Below are positions 11,849 through 24,536 of a stretch of DNA of 64,000 bases, in pieces (the first letter of the stretch is position 1; every line of letters begins with the position of its first letter). Made by a program: the position numbers and the translations under genes. A model generated the notes under the pieces. The model saw only the letters and a list, made by a program, of their open reading frames with translations. It searched no databases and was not told where the DNA came from. Origin of the DNA: Cryptomeria japonica (taxonomy: Eukaryota; Streptophyta; Pinopsida; Cupressales; Cupressaceae); contig NC_081409.1 in the NCBI RefSeq assembly GCF_030272615.1, positions 245,895,502-245,959,501 on the forward strand. The letters are read 5' to 3'.

Positions 11849-13921
11849 GTCCTTCCTGTTTCGGGATGACTTCATTCTAGTCTGACCGATATGGTTTTTG
11901 CTTCAGTGTGACGGGCTTTCTATTTGGGTGACATGGTGTATTTTGGTGTGAGTTTTCCTTTCAACATGACTCATTTTATGCTCAGGCGACCCTTTGAAGT
12001 CCTACTGATGCTGTTTGTTTTTTGTATGACTTGATGTTTCAGTGAAAGGGTTTTCACCTCTTATTGGCCTCTTTGTGTTATACCGATATGGTGGGACCCT
12101 GCAGTGAAAATCCTCTTATCGTCCTATCACATCCAACTGGAAAAGTGGGAGTTGTTCTTGGTTTTGATTCTTGGCCAACCTCCGATCTTCGATAGCCATG
12201 CCCATGATTGTTCGAGCATCTTTAGATGTCCTGTTGGCTATCTCTAATTGGTTCACTTGGCAGTTATATGTTGTGTGAGACCTGTGGCTATGTGGCTACT
12301 GCATATTTGTTCTCTCAAGTTGACTATCACGCTACCGAGTCAAATCGGAAGTAGCGCCCATTCCGATTGTGTTATTCCTACTTTCCTATTTTCTCTGACG
12401 GCTCGATCCTCCGATATGATGCTATGTTGTGCGGTTGAATGGTTTGCATGGTCTCCACCTCATCCATGTGTCTGTTGAATTCTTGTTAGTGACAGCTAAA
12501 TGGTTTGTTTTGGTGGTGACATATTCTTGGGGGACCCATGTGCCAAGTAGGAAGGTGCGGTAGTGGAGTTAGCCTTAACTAGCTCCTTGTTTTAATCGCA
12601 CAATCGCACCCCTATGTAAGTTGTTGATCTGGTCCAAGATGTGGCCCATTTATGTGGGACTTGTGGTGGTGTTGTAACATTAACCTCCTTGTGCAAGTTT
12701 ATCTAATCACTCTACTGTGTGATGATCTTGGTCATCTATTTTTTGAAGATGATGTAGGGTAGTGAGGAGCAATATGTTCTCTTCAGTGTGACTTGTGGTG
12801 TGTCCTGATGACACTTGTTTGGAGTTCGGCATAACATGGCACTTTTCCATGACACAAGTCAGCCCTTGCAGACCTTAGAAAAATATAGCGATCTAGAATT
12901 CCATTTTCCTATGATGGATTCATTGTCTGAGTGAAATATTCTCATAGTCTTAATAGACCGAATCCAATGTCTTGCAGGTGCAAAATGAGATGGTTATTGT
13001 TGAATGGTCCACGTGGGTTGTTGAATGAGGTTGACTTGATGACATAGAAGAATGTTGAGGACATGGAACATGCAGGTAAAAGGAATTCCACTTGGATGAA
13101 ATAGAAACAAAGCTAGAATGCAAAGAGGAAGGATATCAAATCTTTTCGGTCAGTTGGACATCGTTAAAATTAAAAATATGTATGCAAAGAATAATTCAGG
13201 TGATAGAGGGAAAAATCTAATGCACACAAATAACGTCGAGATTTGATGAGAAAAGATGGAAAGAGCTATTTATTTTGGATGGTTGTAGATCAGTAATAAT
13301 GAGACAAGATTTGTAATTGCTGGAACTAACTATTTTTGAATTTTTCTCTTTTGGAGGGAAAACTTGTGGATTCAAAGATTTGAATAATAAGAAAAGAGTT
13401 ATGAAAAAATAGTTGAAGGTGAGAGATATAATTGTGGTTGGTGAACAATATAAGAAGTTTCGAAAAACAAAGAAAGTGAGAAAGAACATAAAACATAACA
13501 TTTAGCAAAGATAGGGTTTTCAACAGAGGAAGGACAAAAGTTTGAAGGCGAAAATAATGTAAGTGTTACAAAACATATTTGTAACAAGGGAGTTCATTGT
13601 ATTGTTTTAATATGATATTATTGTAATTCTCTAAGTGGGTGCTCAGAGAAGGGGTTGGTGCTCCTTGGGTTGGTACCCTAAACATATTGTAATCAGAGAC
13701 TCTATTGTGAGGCTGGATTTGAGTAGTAGACTCAAACAACTATTCTCACTGAGGTTTTCCCCACATTATGTTTTCCTCATAATCTTGTATCTTGTGGTTT
13801 GATTTGTGTGTGTGTGTGTTTCTATCTTATCAATATCTTTAGCATTTGCACACTTTTGGTTTAAAAAGGTTTTGAATATCATTGATTCACCCCCCTTCTC
13901 AGTGATCACTCGTGTTCATCA
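11849..13921 (+). repeat. Copia B 5' LTR, part 2
   Basis: Continues the LTR after Copia C and aligns with about 27900-29940. The TATA box seen in the 3' LTR (29112-29120) reads atagaaaca here at 13101-13109 and is degraded. Ends with a C tract and cgtgttcatca before the PBS. A GT run lies near 13803-13820. Confidence 0.88.
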
Positions 13922-13923
13922 TT

Positions 13924-13936
13924 TGGTATCAAATCC
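13924..13936 (+). other. Primer binding site of Copia B, degenerate
   Basis: tggtatcaaatcc, compared with the usual tggtatcagagcc. Two bases separate it from the LTR end at 13921. Confidence 0.8.
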
Positions 13937-13996
13937 CTAGGTTCCATTAGAGTAAAAGATTTCTCTAGGTTGGGTAGATCCTATCTTGTTATCAAA

Positions 13997-15969
13997 ATGA
14001 CCAGAAATGATTCCTCCTCTATCAAGGTCCTCGTGTTTGATGGCACAAAATATGCCTTTTGGAGTAGAAGAATGGATACATACCTATCTTCCCTTGGGTA
14101 TGATGTTTGGATGTCAGTAACGAACGAATATATAGTTCCATCTACTCCTCCTATTGAAACTAATGCTAAGAAAGAATATGAGAATAATGCCAAAGAAAAA
14201 CATGCAATTCTTAGTGGTTTATCTGACACTGAATTTGTGAAGGTTATGCACTGCAAGTTTGCCAAAGAAACACAGGACAAGCTGCAAAGAATATATGAGG
14301 GAGATGCCAAAGTCAAGGAAGAAAATCTACAAAACTTAAGAGAACAATTGGAGAGCCTCAAGATGAAAGAAGAAGAGAAGATTGTTGATTATCTGCAAAG
14401 GGTAGATGAAACAGTTAATGCTATAAGAGGACTTGGAGAAGATCTTTTAGATGAAGTCAATATTAAAAAGGTGCTTAGATCTCCTACTGTAAAGTATGAC
14501 ACCAAAGTTTCATCCATTGAAGAAGCCAAGGATCTATCAACATTCTCTATGGATTAGTTATTTGGCTCTCTATAAGCTTATGAGATGAGAACAATTACTG
14601 GTGAATCGTCAAAGAGAGAGGTTGCATTCAATATAAGAAAGAAAGGAGAAGAAGAAGCTTCTCATGAAGAAGAAGATGACTCTAATGCTGCTATAGAAAA
14701 TTTTGTAAGGAAGCTCAAGAAAGGATCAGGCAAATACAAAGGTAAGCTTCCTTTCAAATGTTTCATTTGTGGAAAGATTGGACACTTTTCATCTAAATGT
14801 CCTTATGGAGAGAAGGATGAAGATGAGAAGCAAAATATGAAAGCCTTTGGTAAAGAGAAGATGAAGAAATCCTACAAACCAAAGAGAAGAAATTTTAGAA
14901 GGATGAACAATCCTTACACATTTCAGGACGATGCCACAGATGAAGAAAGTGTCTCTGATGAGTTCTATAGTGAGGATGAAAAAGAAGTCAAACTCTTTAT
15001 GTCTCAAGGAGAGTTGCATGATGAACATGCTGCTGATGATGAAGAAGAGGAAGTTGAAGTTGAGGTAGATCTTGAAGGTGCACTTGTGAGAGAACTTAAA
15101 GAGCTCTAGGAAGTGAGGAAAGAGTACAAAAAGGTTAAGTCTACTGTTACTGAAGAACAAGACGGATTGAACAAATGTCTTCAGGAATCCGAGAAAAATA
15201 TTTCAGATCTGAGATCATAATTGGATGAAGCTAAGAGAATGTATGAGGTAACTAAGTCAGATTTAGAGAATAAAGAGGAGTATCAAAAGATGGAGGAAGA
15301 AATTGTGAATCTCAGAATTGAACTTGAAAAGTGCAAAGATGAACTCAAGGTAAGAATTAAATATGGGGACAACACTGATGCATTAGATAAAATGTTGAAC
15401 AAACAAAAGCATTGCAAAGACACAGAGGGTGTTGGATTTGATATTGGTCAATGCTCTAAAGGTGAGGACTCATCCATGAAATAAATACACTTCACCTCAT
15501 CAATGAAAATGGAAACAAACAAACTTTTACAGTTAGAAAACCCATTTAGAAGAAGAAATATGTTGCTGCTACAATGAACACACATGTTGATCCAAAAGGA
15601 AAAGCCAAGGTAGATGATGGAGGCTTCACAAAGGTCAAGGACACAAAGAAACATTCAAGAAGACCGAGTTATGCTTCTTCAAGGAGACCAATGAGAAATG
15701 CATTGAATAATAATTGGTATGTACCCCATTTCCATGGCTACTGATACAAATGTAATACATATGGTCATATAATTGCTGATTGTAGGTTAATGCATAGGTC
15801 TCCACCAAGTTTTGAAAGTATAAATCCATTTTCTGCACTTAGAGATATGAGTGTTAGTTGTTATAATTGAAATGGGTATGGTCATAGAAGTTATGAATGT
15901 AGGAGAAATGTATCTCAATCCTACAATAGTTTTTCAAATTCTTCATTCAATGTGAATGTGAAATGCTAT
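13997..15969 (+). pseudogene. Copia B gag, N-terminal and middle part
   Basis: Probable start MTRNDSSSIKVLVFDG at 13997; the upstream in-frame ATG at 13970 is less likely. Shows YAFWSRRMDTYLSS (Copia gag), stops near 14555 and 14573, then a CCHC knuckle CFICGKIGHFSSKC, an acidic stretch and a long coiled coil (about 15090-15360). Two further knuckles near 15740-15900 (KCNTYGHIIADC and NGYGHRSYEC) each have one Cys codon turned into TGA. A fourth knuckle is split by Gypsy E at 15969 and resumes at 24537. Four knuckles plus a coiled coil is large for Copia gag and fits SIRE-type elements. Confidence 0.88.
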
Positions 15970-17103
15970 TGTAAAGTGGAAAATTTGAGCTTAGCAAATT
16001 CACCAAACAGAAGGGAGAAATTACAAAGGCAATTTTCACTTGGAGGACTTTACATTCAAAAGAGGAGATGAATCCACTAGATCCAATCCTAAATGACACA
16101 AGGATTGAATACTAAGTGGATTGGATTGGTTTGGGTCTTCCTCTTTTGTAAGTTGAATCATTGAAATTGGTAGAATGCTTGAATTGGAGAAAAAAAATGC
16201 AGAAACAGTGAGCTATAGATTCGAGATTTTGTCGTGCACCTTGATCTGAGAAGTTTGAGATGATTTGGAGCTGCTTTGCAAAATCTACCAAAAATTATAG
16301 GGATCGTGCGTCTGGACCAGGTCACCCTCCTATTGGTCCTTTGAACTTTCCGCGCATCAAAAAGGGTTTTTGTCTCTGCAAATAAAGATTAATTCCATAA
16401 GTACAACTACACACCTGCTTCTTGCACAAAGAAAGAAGAAGAAAGGGGTTTGGAATAAGGTTTAACTTTGGTCAAACCATGGTTTGGAATCAACCTTGAA
16501 TGAAATATTGGAAATACTGAAGTAAATAATGGAAAGGTATACCTTAGACTTGCAATGATTGTTGATGATTCTTTGCTTCTTGAATGTAATCACATATGTT
16601 TTACTAAATGACATGAACATGAAAAAACCCTAATCACATACTCATGCTTGTAAATGGATGATGCAATGTTGCTCCAATGGATAGATGAACAATATGCAAC
16701 CTTAAAAAATGCTTGATGATGAATGCTTAGACACTTGAATGCTTAAATATGGTCTCCTTACCTTATGATCATCTCTACCTTATTGCCTCATTATGCACAA
16801 ATGAGAGGGGAAGACCTCCTTATATACTAGTCCGTCGTCAAATGCATTAATTTTTTTACATAGGTTGACATGGGGAAAATTTTCCTGCTCAAATTTGAGA
16901 TAGGGCCAAGGGTTCAAATTAGGGCCCAATGCCCAATTTAGGGCAAGGACGAGGGGTCCCAACAAGGTAAAGTGTGAAAATGTAATTTTTATTTCATGGG
17001 GGAGGCATAAATAGGTCCTTATCAAGCATGAATATGAAAACACTAAGGTGAAGGCCCCAAATGCAGTCAAAATTGCGAAGGGGTGCAATTTTAGGATGCT
17101 ACA
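15970..17103 (-). repeat. Gypsy E 3' LTR
   Basis: 1134 bp; on the element strand it starts TGTAGCATCCTAAAATT. TATATAAG lies on the minus strand at 16819-16826. It lacks the 65-bp GGACC module present in the other LTR. Confidence 0.9.
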
Positions 17104-18423
17104 TTTAGCCCCCACTTTAAAGGGAGTACGAGCTTATGCAAACAATCACAGAAAAGTAGAAGAAAGAGAGATGAAGAAGATGAGGAATGTGGAACAAAAT
17201 CACAAGGATTATAAGATATCACTAGTTCCGAGGAACCAAGCCCCCAATCTTAGGATCTTAACTCACTCAAATATTTGCAAGGGCTAAAAAAAAACAAGAC
17301 AAACAAAAAAAAAAGGATAAAAAAATGCAAAAGACACAACAAAATTTAAAGAACAAAACAAGACCTCAAGTCAACTAGCCAAAGAGACCTTGATATCAAA
17401 ATGTCTCAACAACTAATATCATTCTTGAAAAAAATGCCATCTCACAAACACAAATGATCACATAAAAGAGAAAAGCAAGCATCATCCATGAACTATCAAT
17501 AGCAAAACTATGAGTTCATGAGAGGAAGAAGAGAGATCATGAATACACTCTAGATGTGTTTATCCAAGTTATCCATAAGAAGAATGATGAGAAAGGACAC
17601 GGACTACTCGCCCCTAGATGTTTTTATCTAGGTGATTCATGTGGGGAGGAGAGTAAGAATAGTATAGCTGTTTTTAGCTAGTTCCACCCATCCTCGCGTG
17701 TGTGTGCAAGTGATGTCGGGTAAGAGTCTTTTCTTTATTTTTTAGTGTGCTTCAACCTATTTAAGACATGTAATGATGCATAAAATGAGGATGAAGCATG
17801 AGGATAAAACAATACCATGTTGATAAATGAAATAAGGATTATGCATGAGGATGCAATAATCCCATTAATGATGGAGAAAATAGGGATGAAACTTGAGTAT
17901 GCAACAATCCCTTATTGATTATTGATAATAAAAAATGCAATTAGGAGGCCACATATATACCCCCCTCCTTAAGATGTCAACATTGTCCTATGTTGATGTC
18001 TTAAGGAAGACAAAAACAAGGATAACCACCTTCAACACCAAGGAGATATCTATTATTCAATAATGCATGCATTCCAAGCTAGAAAGAAAGACTTCTGAGT
18101 AGGATTCGTTTCTTTAAGCAAGGAAGAGATAATTTTAAAAGAGATATCTTGCAACAAAAGATCCTTTTAAGGGATGCATGATTAACAAAATATGAAGAGA
18201 TCTTTGCATAAAGATATCTACCTCCAAGAGTAGAGGAGATCCTTAATAAAGATGAAAGCTTGGAAGGATAAGAGGACTAAGAATATGCACCTTCTCCAAA
18301 GTGGATTCTTAGGATTGCACACTTTCACTAAGGAGAGATTGTTCATAAAAGATGCACCATTTCAAAGAAGGAATGACATCAAATTATGAAAGATGCAACT
18401 CAACAAAGGAGGGAGGAAATCTT

Positions 18424-18472
<49 letters not shown>

Positions 18473-19560
18473 GAAACATTATTCTTTCCCCCCGAGCATG
18501 GAGACAAGGACACAAAAGAGAGATCATCTATAAAGGAACACTCTTCTAAAATAAGCAAAAGATCCTCAGCAGGGATGCATATCACACTATATAAGGGTTC
18601 ATTATAAAATATACCACTCAATAAAGAGAAGAGTTTGATGAATGATTATAGACTTTCAACACTAAGTAAGATGTCCAATTAAGGATATGCACTTATAAGA
18701 TCCTTATTAGGGATACTTGTTCCAATAGGAGGAAGGCGGTCCTCAATGGGGATATATGCCTCCACAATCGATAAGTGTTCCTCAATAAAGGTCCTACTTC
18801 ATAAAGGGAAAATTAGAAAGGATGATTGAAATTCTATTCCTGCCCCCCAAGCATGGAGACAAGAATAAAAACTACTATTATGTTGCTAGTAAAGTATGAT
18901 TGCACTTGAAATTGTACCACCATGAATGACAATGAGCCCCCAATAAGAAAGCTATCACTATCACATAATGATGAGAAACATAATAGGAACTTAAATGTTA
19001 TGTAAAGGGAAAAATATGAGAGTCCAACTCATTACCATGTAGTATTTTAATGGTACCAATTACAATAAGTTGTTGAATTTTATCTGCTAAATCATGACAT
19101 TCATTAGTGATTAGCCATGGATTTGATGATAGTTACAAAAAGAAAAATCATGTTGATTTTTCTTATTTTGTTTGATTATTTAAAGGGAGAGTAATCAAGT
19201 TGGCTTTAAGGAGATAATACAAAATACTCTCTTTGTTGTGATGAGAAGTTGTAAGAAGTCATGAACGTACTAGACAATGTCAAAGGGGATGTCGACAAAG
19301 GAGGACTTTGGAAACCTATACCTTCTTGGAAAATGTGATATAGATTTCTCATGAACGTAAAAACTTTGTTTCACACATCCTAAACTATATCCATTGTGTC
19401 CATGCATAGAAGTTGAAATGTATAGAGGAGAGGGTACATTCCTAGTATCAAAATCTAAAGATCCCTAATCATCATCAAGACATGTGTTGGAAGGAGAGGG
19501 GGGAATTGATTTAGAAGAAGTTTTCATAAATGAAACACAAGGCTTCCTCAAGGCTTCATG
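17104..19560 (-). other. Gypsy E 3' internal region, non-coding
   Basis: Begins with the PPT (17104-17125; minus strand AAAGTGGGGGCTAAA) next to the LTR. The rest has no convincing ORF. A phrase containing gagcatggagacaagga recurs near 18490 and 18850. Several other long purine or pyrimidine tracts are present. Confidence 0.7.
18425..18470. repeat. (AG)23 microsatellite
   Basis: Uninterrupted 46-base AG run. The ORFs over it on both strands are repeat artefacts. Confidence 0.98.
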
Positions 19561-19602
19561 TGTAGATTGACGAATTTTATAGCCATCAATGGAAGGCATA
19601 AT

Positions 19603-20006
19603 TTACAATGTACCCCAATTATTTGCTAGAGAAGCATCATTGATAGGATATTGTGTTATTGAAGGAATAATAGTATTAAAGGGAGAAAGACATCCAAATT
19701 TATCATTAACAACATCATAAGGATTAGGAACAACCTTGATTGTGTGAATATCATTGTGATATATGAATTTGATTGTGTGTTGAAGAGTAGAAGGGACTGC
19801 TTTCATAGCATGGATCCATGGTCTACCTAGAAGAAGGTTATAATTAAGATGGTTGGGCATGGCATGAATAGGAGTAGGTAAAGTCACGGGTCCTACTTTG
19901 ATAGGTAATATGACTATACCAAGTGTCTCCCTAGGAACATTATCAAAGCCATGAACACAAAGAGGGTTAGGTTGAATAGAAGAATGATCTCAATTTATCT
20001 TATCTA
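19603..20006 (-). pseudogene. Gypsy E protease, C-terminal part
   Basis: Reads SSIQPNPLCVHGFDN, ETLGIVILPIKVGPVTLPTP and LNYNLLLGRPWIHAMKAVPS, the conserved end of plant Gypsy retropepsin, and ends at a stop at 19603 without entering RT. One in-frame stop follows DKIN. It is the continuation of the ORF at 21542-22942, interrupted by solo LTR F. Confidence 0.85.
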
Positions 20007-21536
20007 TGTTGGCATTTGGCATTATAACAAACAATGGGAGATTGTTTGCATTTCAATAAGGCTATTGAGAAGGTTGTTGATGATTATGGAAATAACTGAT
20101 TAAGGATGTTTACTATCTTGATATTATTATTTTGTCATTGATGTCAAGAAATTGATTTTCTAATTCAGTATGATGTTGCCATATCTTGAGAAGTATGGTT
20201 TGAAGAGTATAAAGATGTCGGTAAAAGACACAGAAAGAGTATGATGAATAAGGGGATGAATAAGGTATTCAATGGGAAACTATTACCGAGTCAGACAATG
20301 ATGAGATCATGATGTTTAGATTGTTTTAACATCATACATATGTTGTAAATTGCAAGGTTAATACTATACTATGTTACCGAGCAAAGAACCTAGTCGGTAA
20401 ACCCTAAGGAACCTAGTCGGTAAACCCTAAGGTTATTGCTATCGATTAATGAAAGCAGAATGTCTACCGAGTGAAGTTTAGAATTTACCGAGTTGTTACC
20501 GAGTTGTAACCGAGCTAGAACATAATACATTAAATGGTTACATGCATTATTTAATGAAGGAAGCTGATGAACTGGAACTGATTAAATGATTGGTATGTCA
20601 TGCATGAAGTTTGTTAATGAATCTATGGCAAAGGAAAATCGGCATGAAGATCTACAACTTAGATTGAACCACAATACCCTAGCACAAGTTCCAAGAAATG
20701 TATGCAAGTTCCAAGGTAGGGTAAAACATTTTCAGATCGAAGGATACATTGAACCTGGTCAAAGTTTGAAGATCTGATGGCTATGATTGATCATGGGAAA
20801 TGTGATCAAGGAGATTAAGCAGTTAGATAATTGTTTATAAATAGGGAACTATTGATAAACAATGCATGCGGGCAAATGTATGCACAAGGATGATACATAG
20901 TGATTACCAAGCACAGAAGCTTGAAGACCTGTTTGAATAACAGAGTATAGAAGCCCAACAGATGGACAAGATTAGTTCTATGTCTAAATTGTATTGAGCA
21001 AATAAGAATCTGCTTTAGCATTTTAGATGTGAAGTTGCAGATAGATTTTTATTACTGTTATTTTGTGAAAGTGACAGAAAATCTATTAACCGAGTGGACT
21101 TAACAGTCTTATTTGTAAAACCCTCTAGCAAGGTGACATTCTGATTGAGTGTTTGAAATCCTTTAACAAGGTGAAGATCGTAATAGATCTGAGGGAAATC
21201 CCTTAACCGGGTCACATCTAGCAATGTGTTTGTAATCTTTAACAGGATTTGCTTTTAACCGAGCATACTCTAGAAGAGTATATTTCTTAGTGGGTCCAAA
21301 ATCCCATAGTAGTTTTTCCCTATTTGGGTTTCCACGTTAAATCTGGTGTTGTGAGGTTTATGATGTTTATATGCTTTTGAGTTTGCATGTTTAGTAGTTC
21401 TGGTTATATTACTGAAGTATATGTTACCGAGGTTGAATCTGATGTTTTTATGAAAGATTAAGTTTGTATGATTCACCCCCCCCTCTCATCTTGGTGGCTA
21501 TTGGATCTATACTTACATTAAGTATCAGAACTATCA
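20007..21536 (+). mobile_element. Solo Copia LTR F inside Gypsy E
   Basis: Starts TGTTGGCATT and ends CTATCA, flanked by atcta (20002-20006) and gtcta (21537-21541), a 5-bp duplication with one mismatch. Removing it restores the frame CHVDLL-DKIN of the E protease exactly. Carries the TTGTCATTGATGTCAA motif and a C tract (about 21474-21483) seen in other Copia LTRs. A PBS-like taagtatcagaac precedes its end, so an alternative is an LTR ending at 21517 with a little interior left. A 23-bp phrase (aacctagtcggtaaacccta...) is duplicated in tandem near 20386-20432. Confidence 0.8.
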
Positions 21537-21541
21537 GTCTA

Positions 21542-22942
21542 ATAAGTCAACATGACAAATGTTAAGTGCTGACCCATTATCAATTAAGGTACCTTTTATA
21601 TTTTGTTCATAAATGTTAGGAATAATCATAAGGGGATCATATATATTTATAATCTCTATATAAGATCATTCATCTTGTGAGAATGTGATATCATTTGGTT
21701 TAGAAGAAGGATGAGGAACCACTCTATGAAAGGATTCTTGGATCAACCTATGGTATGAAGGGGAAGTTTGAGTCAAGTCCCAAAGGGAGATCTTTGCTAA
21801 GATACCATGGAGTTTATCAACAAGATCCTTATCAATGTCTTTCTTAGGGTGAGAGGGGGAAGAAAGAGAAGTGAGAAGAATATTATGATCTTTATTTTTG
21901 ACACAAGCATTAAATGTTTGATGTGTTTCAGAACCATATTTTTGTTCTAAATGTCTTTCCATAGCATCTCTTTCACATATGTATTTTGCAACTTTTAGAA
22001 TATTGGGAGGTGCCTTGGATTTAGGCTTCTCATAACTAGAAACATGAATGGTATTGACTTGATTAGGATCTTTCTTCTCCAAGGATATATCTTTAGAAGG
22101 GAGAGCATTAAGGAAATTGCTAATGATTTCATCCTCTTGTGCCAAATTATCCTCATGGAGGAGGTATATTTTAGGATAAACATCATTCTTAAAATATTCA
22201 TCTTTAGGAGGGAGATATTTGAAAGAAGTGCTCATAAACTCTTCTTGCACAAATGTGCCCTCATTAGAAGGACAAAATTTAGGAAAGGGTAAATCAATGT
22301 CCATCAACACTTCTTCTCTAGGAAAGATATAATGTATGGAAGGTAAAGTGACATCAAGGAAGGTCTTTATGATATCATCCTATTTCTCTAAGGTATTCTT
22401 ATAGGAAAGACACTTTTTAGGAGAAAGATCAACATCAATTTTCAAAACTTCATCCTCAAGAGGAAGAGTTGTAAAAGGAGTGTTAATAATCTTTTCACCA
22501 AAGTATCCTCATGAACAAGATAAGATTTAGGAGAGGAATTATCATAGTTAATTAGGGTATCATTTCTAAAAGGTAAAGCTTGATAAAGAGGAATGTCTAC
22601 CACATCAAAAACTTCTTCATAAATAGGATTGATAAAAGGTAAAGGTTCATAAAGCGGATTGTCATACATAACAATATCCTTGTGAATTGTTGGCAATTTA
22701 GAGGATGATTTAGAGGGAAGGATGAAGTCATCAAGATTTTCATCCATCACATCACTACTAAATGGCTTATGTATTATGTTGATTAACCTTTGGCAAAAGG
22801 ATGGTTTAGAAGGCTTAGGATAAAGGAAACCATCAAGGGCCTCTTCAAGTTCCTCTCTACTATATACTTCTTTAAAGGGATAGTCATTATAAGCAAATGG
22901 ATTGTCAAAGGCACGATAATATTGCAAAGAGTAATTTGACAT
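21542..22942 (-). pseudogene. Gypsy E ORF: acidic repeat region plus protease active site
   Basis: Begins MSNYSLQYYRAFDNPF at 22942. The N-terminal two thirds are acidic and Pro/Tyr-rich with repeating phrases (SYLVHEDTL and IYLLHEDNLAQEDEI; LPSKSSS and LPSKDIS). A frameshift lies between 22442 and 22310. The C-terminal part has LAKISLWDLTQTSPSYHRL, a motif common upstream of plant Gypsy protease, and GTLIDNGSALNICHVD, with the D-x-G-S active site intact. One stop (TGA, probably from Trp) lies at about 21664. I recognise no gag capsid domain or zinc knuckle. Confidence 0.75.
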
Positions 22943-23332
22943 TTTAAAAACAAATGCTAACTAAAGCATGCAAACACACAAAATGCATAAAACAAGATTT
23001 TTTGTTTTTTTTTTTAAATATTTTTTTCCGTTTTTTTTTTAATTTAAAAAAATATGAAATGAAATTTGAAATTTGAAAGTTGAAATTTGCAAAATAATTG
23101 AATAAGGCAAAATTTTAGAAAAATGATTATTCAATTAAATAAGCAAATTGATGAGAAAACAATTGTGAAAAATTATACAACCTCCTAGGAAATTGAAATT
23201 TGGTATTAGGATTATGTAAGAATAACCTCTTAATTTAAAATAAAAATTATCCAAAAGAGAGGGTCTTGTGAAAATAACCTCTTAATTTTAAAATTGAAAA
23301 TTGAAATGTTGGAATTTGAGAATTAATTTAAA
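22943..23332 (-). other. Gypsy E leader, AT-rich
   Basis: Long T and A runs (22998-23060) and no ORF. No standard primer binding site is recognisable next to the LTR edge at 23333, which reads TTTAAATTAATTC on the element strand. Confidence 0.6.
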
Positions 23333-24531
23333 TGTAAATTGGAAAATTTGAGCTTAGCAAATTCACCAAATGGAAGGGAGAAATTACTAAGGCAATTTTC
23401 ACTTGGAGGACTTTGCATTCAAAAGAGGAGATGCATCCACTAGATCCAATCCTAAATGAGACAAGGATTGAATACTGAGTGGATTGGATTAATTTGGGTT
23501 TTCCTCTTTTGTAAGTTAAATTGTTGAAATAGGTAGAATGTTGTAATTGGAGACAAAAATGTGGAAACAATGAGCTACAAATTTGGGATTTCGTCATACA
23601 CATGGATTTGAGAAGTTTGAGATGATTCGGAGGTGCTCTGCGAAATTTGCCAAAAGTTGGAGGGACCGCGTGTCTGGATTAGGTCGCCTTCCTATCAGTC
23701 CTCTGAACTTTTCACACGCCAAAAAGGGTTTTTATGTCTACAAATCAATCTTAATTCCGGAAGTACAACTGCACCCCTGCTTCCTGCACATAGAAAGAAG
23801 ATGAATGAGGTTGGGAATAGGGGTTTGAATTTGGTCAAACCCTGGTTTGGATTCAACCTTGAATGAAATATTGCAAATACTGAAGTAAATAATGAAAAGG
23901 TATACCTTAGATCTAAAATGATTGATGATGATGCTTTGCTTCTTCAATGTAATCATATATGTTGTATGAAATGACATTAACATGACAAAACCCTAATCAC
24001 ACACACATGCTTACAAATGATTGACGCAATATTGCTCCAATGGATAGATGAAGAATATGCAACCTTGAATAATGCTTGATGATGAATGCTTGAACACTTG
24101 CATGCTTAAATGTGGTCTCCTTGCCTTATGATAATATCCACCTTATTGCCTTATTATGCCCAAATGAGAGGGGAAGACCTCCTTATATACTTGTCTGTTG
24201 TCAAACATATTAATTTTTTTGACATAGGCCAACATGGGGAAAAGTTTCCCGCTCAAATTTGAGATAGGGCCAAGGGTTCAAATTAGGGCCCAATTGAGGA
24301 GGACCATGGCATGGCGCCATGGTCCTAGTGAGGACCAAGTCACCACACCCTGGTCCTACCCCAATTTAGGGCAAGGACAAGGGGTCCCAACAAGGTAAAG
24401 TGTAAAAATATGATGTTTATTGCATGGGAAATGCATAAATAGGTCTCAATCAAGCATGAAGATGAAAACACTATTGTGAGGGCTCCAAATGCAGTCAAAA
24501 TTATGAAGGGGTGCAATTTTAGGATGCTACA
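23333..24531 (-). repeat. Gypsy E 5' LTR with GGACC hairpin module
   Basis: 1199 bp. Contains TATATAAG on the minus strand at 24182-24189. Differs from the other LTR mainly by a 65-bp insertion (24296-24360) that includes a hairpin with arms ggaccatggc and gccatggtcc (24301-24325). A second, longer imperfect inverted repeat lies at 23643-23714. Confidence 0.9.
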
Positions 24532-24536
24532 ACTAT

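Larger units (their letters stand above)
15970..24531 (-). mobile_element. Gypsy element E, protease-only non-autonomous
   Basis: Minus-strand element with LTRs 15970-17103 and 23333-24531. Flanks gctat (15965-15969) and actat (24532-24536) are a 5-bp duplication with one mismatch. Removing it joins KCYHCQNFGHL across the junction and restores the last gag zinc knuckle of B. The interior has one ORF with a retropepsin-like C-terminus; no gag CCHC, RT or integrase was seen, so it needed help in trans. Confidence 0.9.

Noticed and set aside
12248-12478. ORF of 76 codons
   Set aside because: Lies inside the Copia B LTR; the matching stretch in the 3' LTR (28312-28509) is not conserved as protein.
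13217-13587. Minus-strand ORFs rich in Phe, Leu and Ser
   Set aside because: Inside the LTR of Copia B, on the strand opposite to the element, with low-complexity products.
18386-18621. Overlapping ORFs on both strands over the AG run
   Set aside because: Encode Arg-Glu or Ser-Leu repeats from a microsatellite; no independent evidence of a gene.
20107-21517. Alternative borders for solo LTR F (TGTTTACT...CTTACA)
   Set aside because: These limits leave the protease frame broken and have no target duplication; 20007-21536 restores both.
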